Assembly (NCBI GenBank): GCA_015486215.1
Contig: WFSA01000154.1
Location: 1 to 32,769 of the forward strand
Length of the DNA stretch: 32,769 nt
From: Anaerolineae bacterium
GTDB lineage: Bacteria; Chloroflexota; Anaerolineae; Promineifilales; Promineifilaceae
Direction: 5' to 3'
Shown: positions 21,436-30,804 of the stretch, piece after piece
How the letters are laid out: the number at the start of each line of letters is the position of its first letter
How positions within the stretch are numbered: position 1 is the stretch's first letter
Program-made: the position numbers and the translations under genes
The notes under the pieces: generated by a model
Database searches by the model: none
The model's input: only the letters and a program-made list of their open reading frames with translations
What the model was told of the DNA's origin: nothing

Positions 21436-22803
21436 TTATTTCGAGAACCCTTCGTAATGACGCATGAGCAATTGTGATTCCAACTGCCGCATTGTGTCAA
21501 TCACGACACCAACAACGATGATCATACCAGACCCTCGGACAACCAATGCATTTTGCAACCCATCAATCTTAAGAATTGCGCCAAGCAACGCTAAAAGTCC
21601 AGGTAAAGTTGCAACAACTCCCAAGAAAATTGCACCAGCGAATGTGATACGCCGCACAACAGACATCAGATATGCATCTGTGCGCTTGCCAGGCCGAATA
21701 CCAGGAATAAATCCACCTTGACGTTGCAATGTTTGTGCCAAATTCTGTTGCTTAACCATCACATCTGTATAAAAGAAGGTGAAGCCAACAACTAAAAAGA
21801 AGAAAAACGCCCAATATGCAAAAAATTGAACAGGCGCATCTTGTGGTGAAGCGACCGAGCTAAACGAACTAATTGCCGTTGCAATCCGATCAATAAATCC
21901 ACCATTGCCGCTCACAAAGAGCGCGGCGATCAGTGGAGGGAAAGTCAAGAAGGAACTGGCAAAGATAATCGGAATCATACCAGCCGTGTTCACGCGCAAT
22001 GGCACATGACTACTTTGCCCTTGATACACCTTACGACCTCGTACTCGACGGCCGTATTGCACTGGTATCCGCCTCTGCCCCTCCTGGATATACACAATAA
22101 CCAAAACCGTAGCCAGCGTCACTACAATAAAAGCAATTGTCGTAAAAATACGGGCTGTCATATCGTCCATTGACAAGATTTGAGCCATATTAGGGAACAC
22201 ACCTGACACGATACCACCAAAGATAATCAAGGAGATACCTTGCCCAATCCCATCTTCAGTAATCAATTCACCCAACCAAATAGCAAACATCGTGCCGCCA
22301 AGCATCGCAAACAGCGTGACCATCGTTGGCAAGATATTGCCATCGCTCATACCAAAATGCGGCATAAGCTGCTGGAAACCACCAGTCACACTCAATCCAA
22401 TCAAACGAATCTGACCAACTGCCTGTAAAAATGCTAATGGCACTGTCAGATAATAGGTGTACTTGTTCATCTTATTACGCCCAGATTCACCCTCAGTAGA
22501 GAGTTCCTGCAATTGCGGAATAATCGGGGTCAATAACTGGATGATGATGGAAGCCGTAATATACGGATATACACCCATCGCCATCACTGAAAAATTACGA
22601 ACAGCACCACCAGACAGCAAATCAAGGAAGTTAATGACCGCATTGCCGCTCTCTTGGTCACTAAAAGCAAGCCACGCTTCCAAATTAACACCAGGAACGG
22701 GGATATTTGCAACCAAACGGTATATGACTAATAACCCAACCGTGAAAAAGATACGTTTCCGCAAATCTGGCGTACCAAAAGCAGTGCGTACAGCATCAAT
22801 CAT
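21436..22803 (-). CDS. secY: Protein translocase subunit SecY
   Basis: A 455-residue channel-forming membrane protein with ten predicted membrane helices. Landmarks are RIFFTVGLLVIYRLVANIPVPGV at the N-terminus, the plug-region and helix-2 text FSVMAMGVYPYITASIIIQLL, and the cytoplasmic-loop IPVQYGRRVRGRK. GGAGAAG precedes the ATG at 22803; an upstream in-frame ATG would place that site inside the gene. The 74-bp gap from rplO carries a strong hairpin. Confidence 0.97.
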   Translation of the reverse strand: MIDAVRTAFGTPDLRKRIFFTVGLLVIYRLVANIPVPGVNLEAWLAFSDQESGNAVINFLDLLSGGAVRNFSVMAMGVYPYITASIIIQLLTPIIPQLQELSTEGESGRNKMNKYTYYLTVPLAFLQAVGQIRLIGLSVTGGFQQLMPHFGMSDGNILPTMVTLFAMLGGTMFAIWLGELITEDGIGQGISLIIFGGIVSGVFPNMAQILSMDDMTARIFTTIAFIVVTLATVLVIVYIQEGQRRIPVQYGRRVRGRKVYQGQSSHVPLRVNTAGMIPIIFASSFLTFPPLIAALFVSGNGGFIDRIATAISSFSSVASPQDAPVQFFAYWAFFFFLVVGFTFFYTDVMVKQQNLAQTLQRQGGFIPGIRPGKRTDAYLMSVVRRITFAGAIFLGVVATLPGLLALLGAILKIDGLQNALVVRGSGMIIVVGVVIDTMRQLESQLLMRHYEGFSK

Positions 22804-22830
22804 GATTTCTTCTCCATGCAAACGCCAAAC

Positions 22831-22872
22831 ATTTGGTTAAGTATCACTTAATCAAGTAATACTTAACCAAAT
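22831..22872 (-). promoter_or_regulatory. Long hairpin between rplO and secY
   Basis: The 14-bp perfect arms ATTTGGTTAAGTAT (22831-22844) and ATACTTAACCAAAT (22859-22872) enclose a further ACTT/AAGT pair around a 4-base loop, giving an 18-pair hairpin with one mismatch. It ends 28 bases before the secY ATG. There is no T-run, so it is a candidate RNA processing or regulatory structure and not a plain terminator. Confidence 0.6.
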
Positions 22873-22877
22873 TTTAG

Positions 22878-23333
22878 TTAGCCCAGTGCAATAACCTCTA
22901 CAGTTCCACCAGCAGCTTCAATCTTTTCTTTAGCTGAGGTCGAAAAACGATGTGCTTTAACAGTCAATGCCTTAGAGACATCGCCGCTTCCCAAAATAAC
23001 AACTGGATCGCTCTCTTTTTTGATGAGACCAATCTGTGCCAAAATGCTGGGAGTCACATCAACCCCTTCAAAATCAAATTGAGCTAACTGTGCCAAATTA
23101 ACAGTTTTGTAATAAATTTTATTTATATTAGTAAAACCGCGTTTAAATGGCAAACGACGAGCAAGAGGAAGCTGACCACCCTCAAAATAGGGGCCTTTGC
23201 CGCCGCCGCTACGTGCGCCTTGTCCTTTGGTACCACGTCCAGCAGTTTTACCCTGTCCGGCCGAGATACCACGACCCACTCGCTTACGCTTTTGCTTTGC
23301 ACCTGAGTTCGGGCGCAGATCGTGTAATTTCAT
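22878..23333 (-). CDS. rplO: Ribosomal protein L15 (uL15)
   Basis: A 151-residue protein starting [22 protein letters not shown], with the Gly-rich [18 protein letters not shown] segment that threads into 23S rRNA. Its ATG overlaps the rpmD stop codon by one base (TAATG), so the two are probably translationally coupled. Confidence 0.98.
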   Translation of the reverse strand: MKLHDLRPNSGAKQKRKRVGRGISAGQGKTAGRGTKGQGARSGGGKGPYFEGGQLPLARRLPFKRGFTNINKIYYKTVNLAQLAQFDFEGVDVTPSILAQIGLIKKESDPVVILGSGDVSKALTVKAHRFSTSAKEKIEAAGGTVEVIALG

Positions 23334-23518
23334 TATTTAACCTCTTCTACAGAAACCAAATGTCTAACTTTATGGACCATACCACGAATAACAGGTGTAT
23401 CATCATGCTCAATAACCTGATATAGCTTTCTGAATCCCAAAGCCCTAATTGTTCTTTTCTGACTTTTGTTATAACCAATTGCGCTTTTTTTATAGGTAAT
23501 TTTTATCTTGCTCATCAT
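23333..23518 (-). CDS. rpmD: Ribosomal protein L30 (uL30)
   Basis: A 61-residue protein with [27 protein letters not shown] and [14 protein letters not shown], the short bacterial L30. Two ATG codons in a row open the gene; the first overlaps the rpsE stop codon (ATGA). Confidence 0.97.
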   Translation of the reverse strand: MMSKIKITYKKSAIGYNKSQKRTIRALGFRKLYQVIEHDDTPVIRGMVHKVRHLVSVEEVK

Positions 23519-24045
23519 TTACGACTCCAGAAAGGAGCAACATTCTCAGGATCAACACCGCGATCTGATGCGATCTGCTGAACACTTTTCAACTGTTGCA
23601 ATCCGTTCAATGTGGCGTGCAAAATATTCAACGTATTTGCACTACCCAATGATTTAGACAAAATATCATTATACCCAGCAGCCTCAATAACCTGACGCAC
23701 CGCGCCGCCAGCGATAACTCCTGTACCAGGTGAAGCTGGTTTCAGCAATACTCGTGCCGAACCATGCACACCCATCACTTGATGAGGAATTGTATTGCCA
23801 ACCATAGAAACAGGCCGCATATTTTTGCGTGCTGACTCTAACGCTTTACGAATTCCATCTGGAACGGTACGTGATTTGCCAACGCCAATAGCTACATTTC
23901 CCTTATTATCACCAACGACAACTGAAACACGGAAGGCAAAACGCCGACCACCTTTCACCACTTTGGCAACACGGGTAATATCAACAATACGTTCATCAAA
24001 TTCATCCCGATTCTTATCCTGAAATGATTGTCGTCTTTGACCCAT
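23515..24045 (-). CDS. rpsE: Ribosomal protein S5 (uS5)
   Basis: A 176-residue protein of the decoding-site region. The double-stranded RNA-binding N-terminal domain (ERIVDITRVAKVVKGGRRFAF) and the C-terminal GTGVIAGGAVRQVIEAAG are clear. The ATG at 24045 follows AAGGAG at proper spacing; a longer reading from 24084 overlaps rplR and is rejected. Confidence 0.98.
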   Translation of the reverse strand: MGQRRQSFQDKNRDEFDERIVDITRVAKVVKGGRRFAFRVSVVVGDNKGNVAIGVGKSRTVPDGIRKALESARKNMRPVSMVGNTIPHQVMGVHGSARVLLKPASPGTGVIAGGAVRQVIEAAGYNDILSKSLGSANTLNILHATLNGLQQLKSVQQIASDRGVDPENVAPFWSRK

Positions 24046-24055
24046 TCTTATCTCC

Positions 24056-24418
24056 TTAGAATTTAAGGCCGCCCTTACGCGCACCTTCGGCCAGAGCCTT
24101 CACTCGACCATGATACAGATAACCGCCACGATCAAAAACAACAGTTTCGATACCAGCATCTAATGCCCGTTCGGCAATAGCTTTGCCAACAAGTTCTGCT
24201 TGTTCTTTTTTCGTCTTCCCAGTCAAATCAGAAACCAGCTTTTTATCAACGGTGGAAGCGGATACGATTGTCCGTCCTGCTACATCATCAATAACTTGTG
24301 CGTAAATCTGATTGAGACTACGGAACACATTAAGGCGCGGCCGAACGGCCGTTCCTGAAAGTTTACGACGTATACGACGGTGTCGTCTGATACGCGCTTT
24401 GCGTGATTTTACAGCCAT
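24056..24418 (-). CDS. rplR: Ribosomal protein L18 (uL18)
   Basis: A 120-residue 5S rRNA-binding protein. The basic N-terminus ([15 protein letters not shown]), [20 protein letters not shown] and the C-terminal [24 protein letters not shown] are diagnostic. It lies between rplF and rpsE. Confidence 0.98.
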   Translation of the reverse strand: MAVKSRKARIRRHRRIRRKLSGTAVRPRLNVFRSLNQIYAQVIDDVAGRTIVSASTVDKKLVSDLTGKTKKEQAELVGKAIAERALDAGIETVVFDRGGYLYHGRVKALAEGARKGGLKF

Positions 24419-24429
24419 AACGATACCTC

Positions 24430-24972
24430 CTATACCTTGCCAGCCTTACCAGCTTTACGGCGAACATACTCGCCATCATAACGAATCCCCTTCCCCTTAT
24501 ACGGTTCTGGTGGACGCATCTTACGAATTTGGGCAGAAATTTCACCCACAACCTGTTTATCAATTCCTTTCACAATAATCGTTTTACTCCGATCCTCAAC
24601 CTCAAACACTACATCTGCGGGCGGATCAAAATAAACAGGGTGTGAATAGCCAACGCTCAACTCTAGCACTTTGCCATTGACAGCGGCACGATAGCCAACA
24701 CCCTCAATACGCAATATCTTTTTAAAGCCTTCGCTCACACCAACAACCATATTATTCAACAGCGCACGAGTAAGACCATGTAATGCACGATCCTCACGAG
24801 ATTCAGTGGCTCTCTTAACAGATAAGACCCCATCTTCAATCTCAATACTCATGTTCGGGTGAAAGGTTTGCGTCAAAGAGCCTTTAGCTCCTTTGACTGT
24901 AACTACCCTGCCATCTTGCTTAAAGGTTACACCTTTTGGTAAGCTGATTGGCGCTCTACCTATACGAGACAT
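24430..24972 (-). CDS. rplF: Ribosomal protein L6 (uL6)
   Basis: A 180-residue protein with two repeated L6 folds. The start [14 protein letters not shown] and the C-terminal [16 protein letters not shown] are diagnostic. GGGGAGG precedes the ATG, with 13 bp to rpsH. Confidence 0.98.
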   Translation of the reverse strand: MSRIGRAPISLPKGVTFKQDGRVVTVKGAKGSLTQTFHPNMSIEIEDGVLSVKRATESREDRALHGLTRALLNNMVVGVSEGFKKILRIEGVGYRAAVNGKVLELSVGYSHPVYFDPPADVVFEVEDRSKTIIVKGIDKQVVGEISAQIRKMRPPEPYKGKGIRYDGEYVRRKAGKAGKV

Positions 24973-24985
24973 ACCAAACCTCCCC

Positions 24986-25393
24986 CTACCAGACTTTGCA
25001 TAAAACTTCGCCGCCAGTACCCTGCCGCCGCGCTTTCTGCCCAGTCATCATACCGTTAGGTGTTGTCAAAATGGCAATACCCATGCCGCTCAACACCCAA
25101 GGAATTTCATCTTTACCAACATACACGCGGCGACCGGGTTTACTCACACGTTCCAAACCTGTAATAACAGAACGATAATGGCGGCGGTCGCCAATGTATT
25201 TTAATTTAATTTCCAATACGGATTGGGGCGATTGAGGAATAACTTTATACCCCAAAATATACCCTTCCGATTCTAACACCTCTGCAATTGCCACCTTTGA
25301 CTTGGACAGAGGCATGGAGACTGTGGCATGTCTACGCATAAGCGCATTCCGCACACGAGTCAACATATCTGCAATAGGATCACTCATTGACAT
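24986..25393 (-). CDS. rpsH: Ribosomal protein S8 (uS8)
   Basis: A 135-residue primary 16S rRNA binder with [31 protein letters not shown] and a C-terminal [15 protein letters not shown]. Another ATG follows two codons after the first. GAGGTG lies upstream of the first, which is chosen. Confidence 0.98.
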   Translation of the reverse strand: MSMSDPIADMLTRVRNALMRRHATVSMPLSKSKVAIAEVLESEGYILGYKVIPQSPQSVLEIKLKYIGDRRHYRSVITGLERVSKPGRRVYVGKDEIPWVLSGMGIAILTTPNGMMTGQKARRQGTGGEVLCKVW

Positions 25394-25402
25394 AATACAC
25401 CT

Positions 25403-25585
25403 CTACCAACTAGATTTAACAACGCCGGGAATATTTCCCTCTAACGCTTGTTCACGGAAACAAATGCGGCACAAACCAAACCGACGCATATAGCCACGGG
25501 GACGGCCGCACAACCTACAACGATTACGCACACGCACTCTATATTTACGTTTTCCTTCGCGTGCAATCATGGATTTTTTTGCCAT
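25403..25585 (-). CDS. rpsZ: Ribosomal protein S14 (uS14), short zinc-binding type
   Basis: A 60-residue S14 of the short type with four zinc-binding cysteines, C23, C26, C39 and C42 ([20 protein letters not shown]). The long zinc-free form would be about 100 residues. It sits between rplE and rpsH in the standard spc-operon position. Confidence 0.97.
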   Translation of the reverse strand: MAKKSMIAREGKRKYRVRVRNRCRLCGRPRGYMRRFGLCRICFREQALEGNIPGVVKSSW

Positions 25586-25605
25586 AATATTCTCCTGCCA
25601 ACCCT

Positions 25606-26160
25606 TTAGTTTGTATCTTTTGCAAAAGGCATGCCCAACAGCCCTAACAAGCGGCGGCCTTCTTCATCTGTTTGTGCCGATGTAACGATGCTTATCTCCA
25701 TCCCGCGCACTTTGTCAATATCGTCAAAGTCAATCTCAGGGAAAATAAGTTGCTCACGCAGACCCAATGTGTAATTCCCGCGTCCATCAAAAGAATCTGG
25801 GGAAACACCTTGAAAATCGCGTGTACGGGGCAACGCAATATGGATGAGGCGGGTCAAAAATGCCCACATCCGTTCGTTGCGTAACGTTACTTTTACACCA
25901 ACTGCTTGATCCGCACGCAACTTAAAGTTAGCGATTGATTTTTTGGATCGTGTCACAACTGGTTTTTGACCGGTAATGCGCGTAATATCATTAACGGTAA
26001 ACTCTATAGCTTTTGCATTATCCAACGCTTCTCCAACGCCGACATTGACGACGACTTTTTGGATACGCGGAATCTGCATCACACTTTTGTACTGAAATTC
26101 TTCCATTAAGGTAGATGAAATTTCAGTTTTATACTGTTCCTTCAACGGCGTAAATGCCAT
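25606..26160 (-). CDS. rplE: Ribosomal protein L5 (uL5)
   Basis: A 184-residue 5S rRNA- and P-site tRNA-contacting protein. Landmarks are [39 protein letters not shown] and a C-terminal [21 protein letters not shown] 117-bp gap to rplX upstream is larger than usual for this operon and holds no recognised gene. Confidence 0.98.
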   Translation of the reverse strand: MAFTPLKEQYKTEISSTLMEEFQYKSVMQIPRIQKVVVNVGVGEALDNAKAIEFTVNDITRITGQKPVVTRSKKSIANFKLRADQAVGVKVTLRNERMWAFLTRLIHIALPRTRDFQGVSPDSFDGRGNYTLGLREQLIFPEIDFDDIDKVRGMEISIVTSAQTDEEGRRLLGLLGMPFAKDTN

Positions 26161-26277
26161 TTCATCCTCCGAGTTAAGTAGCAGAACGGGTTACGGTCGG
26201 CTTTCACCTGTGGAAAATTCTCCACTCACTCACCGTTACATATCGTCTGGCTCATCTCTTGAAGGCAATGTAGAACC

Positions 26278-26595
26278 TTACAGTTCTGCACCACCATTCT
26301 TTGCATATCTAACCTGTTTACCGTCTTCATCACGGCGATAGCCTACACGAGTGAGCTTGTCATTATCGGAATTAACAACCATAACATTTGAAACATGAAT
26401 GGGTGCTTCAAATTCGATAATGCCGCCTTGAACTTGTGTAAGGCCGCCTTGCTGAGGTTTCTGGTGTTTCTTTACCATATTGATCCCTTCAACAACAACA
26501 CGGTTTTTAGAACGAAGAACTTGAGTAACTTTTCCTCGTTCGCCTTTATAATTACCCGCAATAACTTCTACGGTATCATCAACTTTAATTCGCAT
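26278..26595 (-). CDS. rplX: Ribosomal protein L24 (uL24)
   Basis: A 105-residue assembly initiator with a KOW motif near the N-terminus (DTVEVIAGNYKGERGKVTQVL) and GINMVKKHQKP. The ATG at 26595 (MRIKVDD) is chosen with GGGTGA as ribosome-binding site. A TTG four codons upstream is possible. Confidence 0.95.
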   Translation of the reverse strand: MRIKVDDTVEVIAGNYKGERGKVTQVLRSKNRVVVEGINMVKKHQKPQQGGLTQVQGGIIEFEAPIHVSNVMVVNSDNDKLTRVGYRRDEDGKQVRYAKNGGAEL

Positions 26596-26613
26596 CTTAT
26601 CACCCAATCCTTG

Positions 26614-26985
26614 TTACAATGCTTCAGGAGCCAGCGACATAATACGGCCAAATCCCTTACTGCGTAATTCGCGTGCTACTGGGCCAAAAATACGGGTTCC
26701 CACAGGCATTTTAGATTCAGCATCAATCAGCACGGCCGCATTATCATCAAAACGGATATAGCTGCCATCTTCACGACGATACTCTTTTTTCGTCCGCACA
26801 ATCACAGCTTTCACCACCGTGCCTTTCTTTACAGCCGAATTTGGCACTGCTTTTTTGACCGACCCTGTAACTATATCACCGACTGTTCCATAACGATGCA
26901 CAGAGCCACCCATTACTTGAATAACAAGCAGTTCACGCGCACCAGAATTATCGGTTATTTTTATACGACTTTCTTTTTGAACCAT
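26614..26985 (-). CDS. rplN: Ribosomal protein L14 (uL14)
   Basis: A 123-residue protein with [24 protein letters not shown] at its start and [10 protein letters not shown] near its end. The ATG at 26985 follows GAGGG; the longer reading from 27024 would overlap rpsQ and adds residues not found in the family. Confidence 0.97.
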   Translation of the reverse strand: MVQKESRIKITDNSGARELLVIQVMGGSVHRYGTVGDIVTGSVKKAVPNSAVKKGTVVKAVIVRTKKEYRREDGSYIRFDDNAAVLIDAESKMPVGTRIFGPVARELRSKGFGRIMSLAPEAL

Positions 26986-26998
26986 CGTTGAACCCTCG

Positions 26999-27250
26999 TT
27001 ATTTCGCTCTTTCCAGAATTTCAATCACTGAAAAGCGTTTGTGCCGACTGATGGGTTGCGATTCAATGATCTTCACCGTATCGCCCATACGACATTCATT
27101 TTCTTCATCATGTGCCTTATATTTTTTAACAAGACGCATTACTTTTCCATAAACAGGATGACGCTTCGTGCTTGTCACAGAAACAACGACGGTTTTATCC
27201 ATCTTGTCACTCGTTATCACGCCTGTTAGGCGTTTGCGTTGATCTCTCAT
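26999..27250 (-). CDS. rpsQ: Ribosomal protein S17 (uS17)
   Basis: An 83-residue early 16S rRNA binder of OB-fold type: [40 protein letters not shown] and [18 protein letters not shown] are diagnostic. It lies 7 bp after rpmC. Confidence 0.98.
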   Translation of the reverse strand: MRDQRKRLTGVITSDKMDKTVVVSVTSTKRHPVYGKVMRLVKKYKAHDEENECRMGDTVKIIESQPISRHKRFSVIEILERAK

Positions 27251-27257
27251 TTTTTAC

Positions 27258-27686
27258 CTACCCTGCAATCTCGTAGCTAGTAACCAGCTGTGGCTGCTTT
27301 TTATTTTGTCTTGCTCTCCGACCTTGTGGGCGAGCTTTATTGAGATTCACCATCGCATTTGCAAGCACTGCATCATTATCATCACTAAAATCAACGCGCC
27401 ATGCGCCGTCTTCGTAACTAAAGCGGGCTGATGCCTGCCAATTTTGATTTGCAAGTGCAGATGCAATCTCTGGTTGCTGACTGGCAGCTTCCACAGCCAA
27501 TCCACGCATATGAAGAACGCTTGTCACCTGTGCAATTTCGCGTCGAACGGTTTTAACGAGGGCATAATCTTCCATCTGCCCTGATGCGTTTTGAAAACGA
27601 AGATTGAAAATCTCTTCCCGACTGTTTTCAAGCATTTCGTCCAGCACTTCATTGCTCATATCTCGTAATTCAACGATATTTGCCAT
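27258..27686 (-). CDS. rpmC: Ribosomal protein L29 (uL29) with long C-terminal extension
   Basis: A 142-residue protein. Residues about 1-68 are a normal L29 (VELRDMSNEVLDEMLENSREEIFNLRFQ, then ALVKTVRREIAQVTSVLHMRG), which sits beside the exit tunnel. The remaining 70-75 residues have no L29 counterpart: an Ala/Gln-rich segment, a W-containing ASARFSYEDGAWRVDFSDDND, then a basic ARPQGRRARQNKK end. The ordinary family length is 60-75. The ATG overlaps the rplP stop codon by one base (TAATG). No stop or frameshift separates the parts, so it is a genuine extension. Confidence 0.93.
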   Translation of the reverse strand: MANIVELRDMSNEVLDEMLENSREEIFNLRFQNASGQMEDYALVKTVRREIAQVTSVLHMRGLAVEAASQQPEIASALANQNWQASARFSYEDGAWRVDFSDDNDAVLANAMVNLNKARPQGRRARQNKKQPQLVTSYEIAG

Positions 27687-28102
27687 TATAACCAATCCTC
27701 TCTTGCCACAACTTGCGTTTTGATGGGCAATTTATATCCAGCTAAACGCAACGCTTCACGGGCAACACTTTCTGGCACGCCAGCAACTTCAAAAATGATA
27801 CGACCGGGCTTGACAACGGCAACGTATTCTTCCACAGACCCCTTACCTTTACCCATACGGGTTTCTGCCGGCTTTGCCGTCACAGGTTTATCGGGAAAAA
27901 TGCGGATCCAATACTTACCGCGACGCTTCATGCGACGCACGATAGCGCGGCGGATGGCTTCAATTTGGCGGCTGTTAATCCAGCCCGGTTCCAACGCTTG
28001 AATGCCATATTCGCCATTCAGCAATTCGGTGCCGCCCTTTGCCATGCCCCGCATCCGTCCACGGAACTGTTTGCGATACTTAAAACGCTTTGGCATTAAC
28101 AT
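27686..28102 (-). CDS. rplP: Ribosomal protein L16 (uL16)
   Basis: A 138-residue protein near the A-site and central protuberance. The start [24 protein letters not shown] and the [24 protein letters not shown] stretch are diagnostic. GGAGTAG precedes the ATG at 28102; the longer reading adds 12 spacer-derived residues. Confidence 0.98.
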   Translation of the reverse strand: MLMPKRFKYRKQFRGRMRGMAKGGTELLNGEYGIQALEPGWINSRQIEAIRRAIVRRMKRRGKYWIRIFPDKPVTAKPAETRMGKGKGSVEEYVAVVKPGRIIFEVAGVPESVAREALRLAGYKLPIKTQVVAREDWL

Positions 28103-28166
28103 AATTCTACTCCAAACATATAACTGTTGAACCAACAACGGCCGTTTACAGTCATAAAAAATTTAT

Positions 28167-28835
28167 CTATTTACTCACATAAACGTCAGTTGCTGCCTCT
28201 TTTTGGGGCAGAACCTCGCCATTATATACCCAGACTTTGATACCGATTTTGCCAAACGTCGTAGAAGCTTCAGCAACACCATAATCTAAGTCAGCGCGGA
28301 TTGTATTGCGCGGCACACGGCCGTCCCACAATTTTTCCTTACGCGCCATCTCTGCACCGCTCAACCGGCCGCTCACTTCGATGCGGATACCACCAGCACC
28401 TTGTCGCATAGCTTGTTGAATCGCCCGTTTCATCGCCCGTCCGTGCGAAATACGACGAGTAAGCTGTCCAGCGATATTTTCAGCGACAAGTTTTGCATTC
28501 GTGTCTGGCTGCGTAATCTCCTGCACCTCAACACGAACCGCTTTGCCCGTCACTTCCCGCAATTTATTACGCAACTCTTTAACCTGCGCTCCCTTGCGGC
28601 CAATAACAATACCGGGCTTCGCCGTATGAATCGTGATTTGCACTTGATTCATCGCCGCCCGTTCAATCTCAAGATGAGAAACAGATGCTGATTCCAACTC
28701 TTTGCCTAACATTTTGCGAATCGCAAAATCTTCATGAAGCAACTCCTCGTATAGAGCGCCTTCGGCAAACCAGCGAGTGTTCCAATCGCGGATCGTCTTT
28801 AACCGAAATCCAACAGGATGTACTTTACGTCCCAA
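28167..28835 (-). CDS. rpsC: Ribosomal protein S3 (uS3)
   Basis: A 222-residue mRNA-entry protein. A KH domain (GIVIGRKGAQVKELRNKL) lies near residue 75, followed by the C-terminal domain (GGIRIEVSGRLSGAEMARKE). The start codon is TTG at 28835 with GGAGG 6-7 bases upstream, giving MGRKVHPVGFRL. The rpsC-rplP gap contains an ACGGCCGT copy (28138-28145). Confidence 0.97.
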   Translation of the reverse strand: MGRKVHPVGFRLKTIRDWNTRWFAEGALYEELLHEDFAIRKMLGKELESASVSHLEIERAAMNQVQITIHTAKPGIVIGRKGAQVKELRNKLREVTGKAVRVEVQEITQPDTNAKLVAENIAGQLTRRISHGRAMKRAIQQAMRQGAGGIRIEVSGRLSGAEMARKEKLWDGRVPRNTIRADLDYGVAEASTTFGKIGIKVWVYNGEVLPQKEAATDVYVSK

Positions 28836-28855
28836 CGTGATCCTCCATACGACTA

Positions 28856-29236
28856 TTAAAAGCCGCCATAATCAGCCCCATCACGTTCAGCCAAAACAAC
28901 TGTAATATGTGATGAGCGTTTAATAATTTTACGAAAACGGCCGCGTCCAGCAAAACGACCGCCATAAGGAGCTTTACGATGACGAGGGCCGTCATCAGCA
29001 AAAATACTGCTTATGTACAAACCATCCGGCTCCAGATCAAAATTCTGCTCTGCATTAGCCATCGCCGAAGCGACCAGCTTATAAACAGGATCAGCAGCTT
29101 TTTGCGGCATGAAGCGCAACGTGTTCAACGCTTTCGCAACATCCATGCCCCGAACGACATCAACCACCAACCGCACTTTTTGCGGTGTAATTTGAATGTG
29201 GCGAGCCTGTGCCTTAATTTCAAATGCGTCAGCCAT
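28856..29236 (-). CDS. rplV: Ribosomal protein L22 (uL22)
   Basis: A 126-residue protein whose long hairpin lines the exit tunnel. Landmarks are ITPQKVRLVVDVVRGMDVAKALNTL and the C-terminal GRFRKIIKRSSHITVVLAE. GGGAGG precedes the ATG, and it starts 2 bp after rpsS ends. Confidence 0.98.
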   Translation of the reverse strand: MADAFEIKAQARHIQITPQKVRLVVDVVRGMDVAKALNTLRFMPQKAADPVYKLVASAMANAEQNFDLEPDGLYISSIFADDGPRHRKAPYGGRFAGRGRFRKIIKRSSHITVVLAERDGADYGGF

Positions 29237-29238
29237 CT

Positions 29239-29520
29239 CTACCTCCCACCTCTTTTCTCGGTACCAACAATGTGACCGCGGAAAGTTCGAGTAGGTGCAA
29301 ATTCACCCAATTTATGACCAACCATATTTTCAGTAATGTAAATGGGGATATGACGACGGCCGTCATAAACAGCAATCGTATGTCCAACCATCTGCGGAAA
29401 AATCGTGCTGGCACGCGACCAAGTACGAATGACCTTGCGACCTCTCGTAGCATTTAGCTTTTCTACCTTCGCCAACAACTTAGGGCTTACAAAAGGCCCT
29501 TTCTTTAATGAACGTGACAT
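29239..29520 (-). CDS. rpsS: Ribosomal protein S19 (uS19)
   Basis: A 93-residue head protein: [10 protein letters not shown] at the start, [25 protein letters not shown] in the middle, and [16 protein letters not shown] near the end are all diagnostic. Confidence 0.98.
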   Translation of the reverse strand: MSRSLKKGPFVSPKLLAKVEKLNATRGRKVIRTWSRASTIFPQMVGHTIAVYDGRRHIPIYITENMVGHKLGEFAPTRTFRGHIVGTEKRGGR

Positions 29521-29531
29521 ATTTCTATCTC

Positions 29532-30371
29532 CTACCTACGCTTTTTGGTCCGGCGACGGAAGACAAACTTATCCGTAGACTTATTACGGCGCGTCCGTTG
29601 GCCTAATGCTGGCCGACCCCACGGGGTTTTCGGAGCTGCCATACCAATTGGCGAACGTCCTTCACCACCACCATGCGGATGGTCATTTGGATTCATAGCC
29701 GAACCACGCACAGCAGGTCGTTTACCCATATGCCGTTTACGTCCAGCCTTACCCAATTTGACATTGCCATGTTCAACGTTGCCGACCTGTCCAATCGTAG
29801 CACGACAAGCACGCAACACATACCGCTCTTCACCTGACGGCAAACGCAATAAAACATATTTGGGATGATCTTTAGACAGCAGCTGCGCTGATGTACCAGC
29901 AGAACGCACCATCTGACCACCTTTTCCAATCTGCAACTCAACATTGTGTACCTGCGTGCCCAACGGCATATTGTACAAAGGCATCGAGTTTCCCGGACGG
30001 ATTTCTGTCTCATCAGCACTCATCACAGGGTCGCCAACACGCAAACCCAACGGAGCGATAATGTAACGTTTTTCACCGTCAGCATAAATCAGCAACGCAA
30101 TACGTGCCGACCGATTCGGGTCATATTCAATCGAATCTACCCGTGCTGGGATGTTAAACTTATCGCGCAAAAAATCAATTTGACGATAACGGCGTTTATG
30201 GCCGCCACCGCGATGGCGTACCGTAATTTTGCCACGGAAATTGCGGCCAGCGCGTTTCCGTAAGCCACGCACCAAAGATTTTTCTGGCTGCGTGCGCGTA
30301 ACCTCCTCAAAAGTCTGTCCGCTCATATCGCGGCGACCAGGAGATGTCGGCTTAAATACTTTAATCGGCAT
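29532..30371 (-). CDS. rplB: Ribosomal protein L2 (uL2)
   Basis: A 279-residue protein near the peptidyl-transferase centre. The C-terminal [14 protein letters not shown] loop, containing the conserved histidine, is intact, as are [19 protein letters not shown] and the basic RRTKKRR end. GGAGAGG precedes the ATG. A 133-bp gap separates it from rplW. Confidence 0.98.
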   Translation of the reverse strand: MPIKVFKPTSPGRRDMSGQTFEEVTRTQPEKSLVRGLRKRAGRNFRGKITVRHRGGGHKRRYRQIDFLRDKFNIPARVDSIEYDPNRSARIALLIYADGEKRYIIAPLGLRVGDPVMSADETEIRPGNSMPLYNMPLGTQVHNVELQIGKGGQMVRSAGTSAQLLSKDHPKYVLLRLPSGEERYVLRACRATIGQVGNVEHGNVKLGKAGRKRHMGKRPAVRGSAMNPNDHPHGGGEGRSPIGMAAPKTPWGRPALGQRTRRNKSTDKFVFRRRTKKRR

Positions 30372-30504
30372 ATTTCCTCTCCAGAGACGGACGGTAGATG
30401 GCTCGTATGCGGGAACAATCCACTTTACGATAACAATCCTCGCCCCTGCTCAATCTATCCTAACGACCTACCATAATCGTCAAGGTTACGAATATAGTTG
30501 TTTA

Positions 30505-30801
30505 TTAAACACCTTCAAACAAGTCAATTGAATCGCCTGCTTGTAAAGTCACGATTGCTTTCTTCCAACCCGCTTTACGAATAGCAATGTGACGACCACG
30601 ACGGCCTCGCTTGGCTGGCATATTAGCAATACGGACTTTCTCTACAGCAACGTCCCAAGCCAACTCAACCGCCTGCTTAACTTGTATTTTATTGGCCGAA
30701 TCATCAACAACAAATGTGTATTGATTATAGAAATCAGCCTGAAAATTACTTTTTTCCGTCACAACTGGGCGACGAATAATATTACGCCAATGTGTGTTCA
30801 T
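30505..30801 (-). CDS. rplW: Ribosomal protein L23 (uL23)
   Basis: A 98-residue exit-tunnel-rim protein, docking site for trigger factor and SRP. Landmarks are IIRRPVVTEKSN, YTFVVDDSANKIQVKQAVE and KKAIVTLQAGDSIDLFEGV. It starts 3 bp after the rplD stop codon. Confidence 0.97.
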   Translation of the reverse strand: MNTHWRNIIRRPVVTEKSNFQADFYNQYTFVVDDSANKIQVKQAVELAWDVAVEKVRIANMPAKRGRRGRHIAIRKAGWKKAIVTLQAGDSIDLFEGV

Positions 30802-30804
30802 GAT

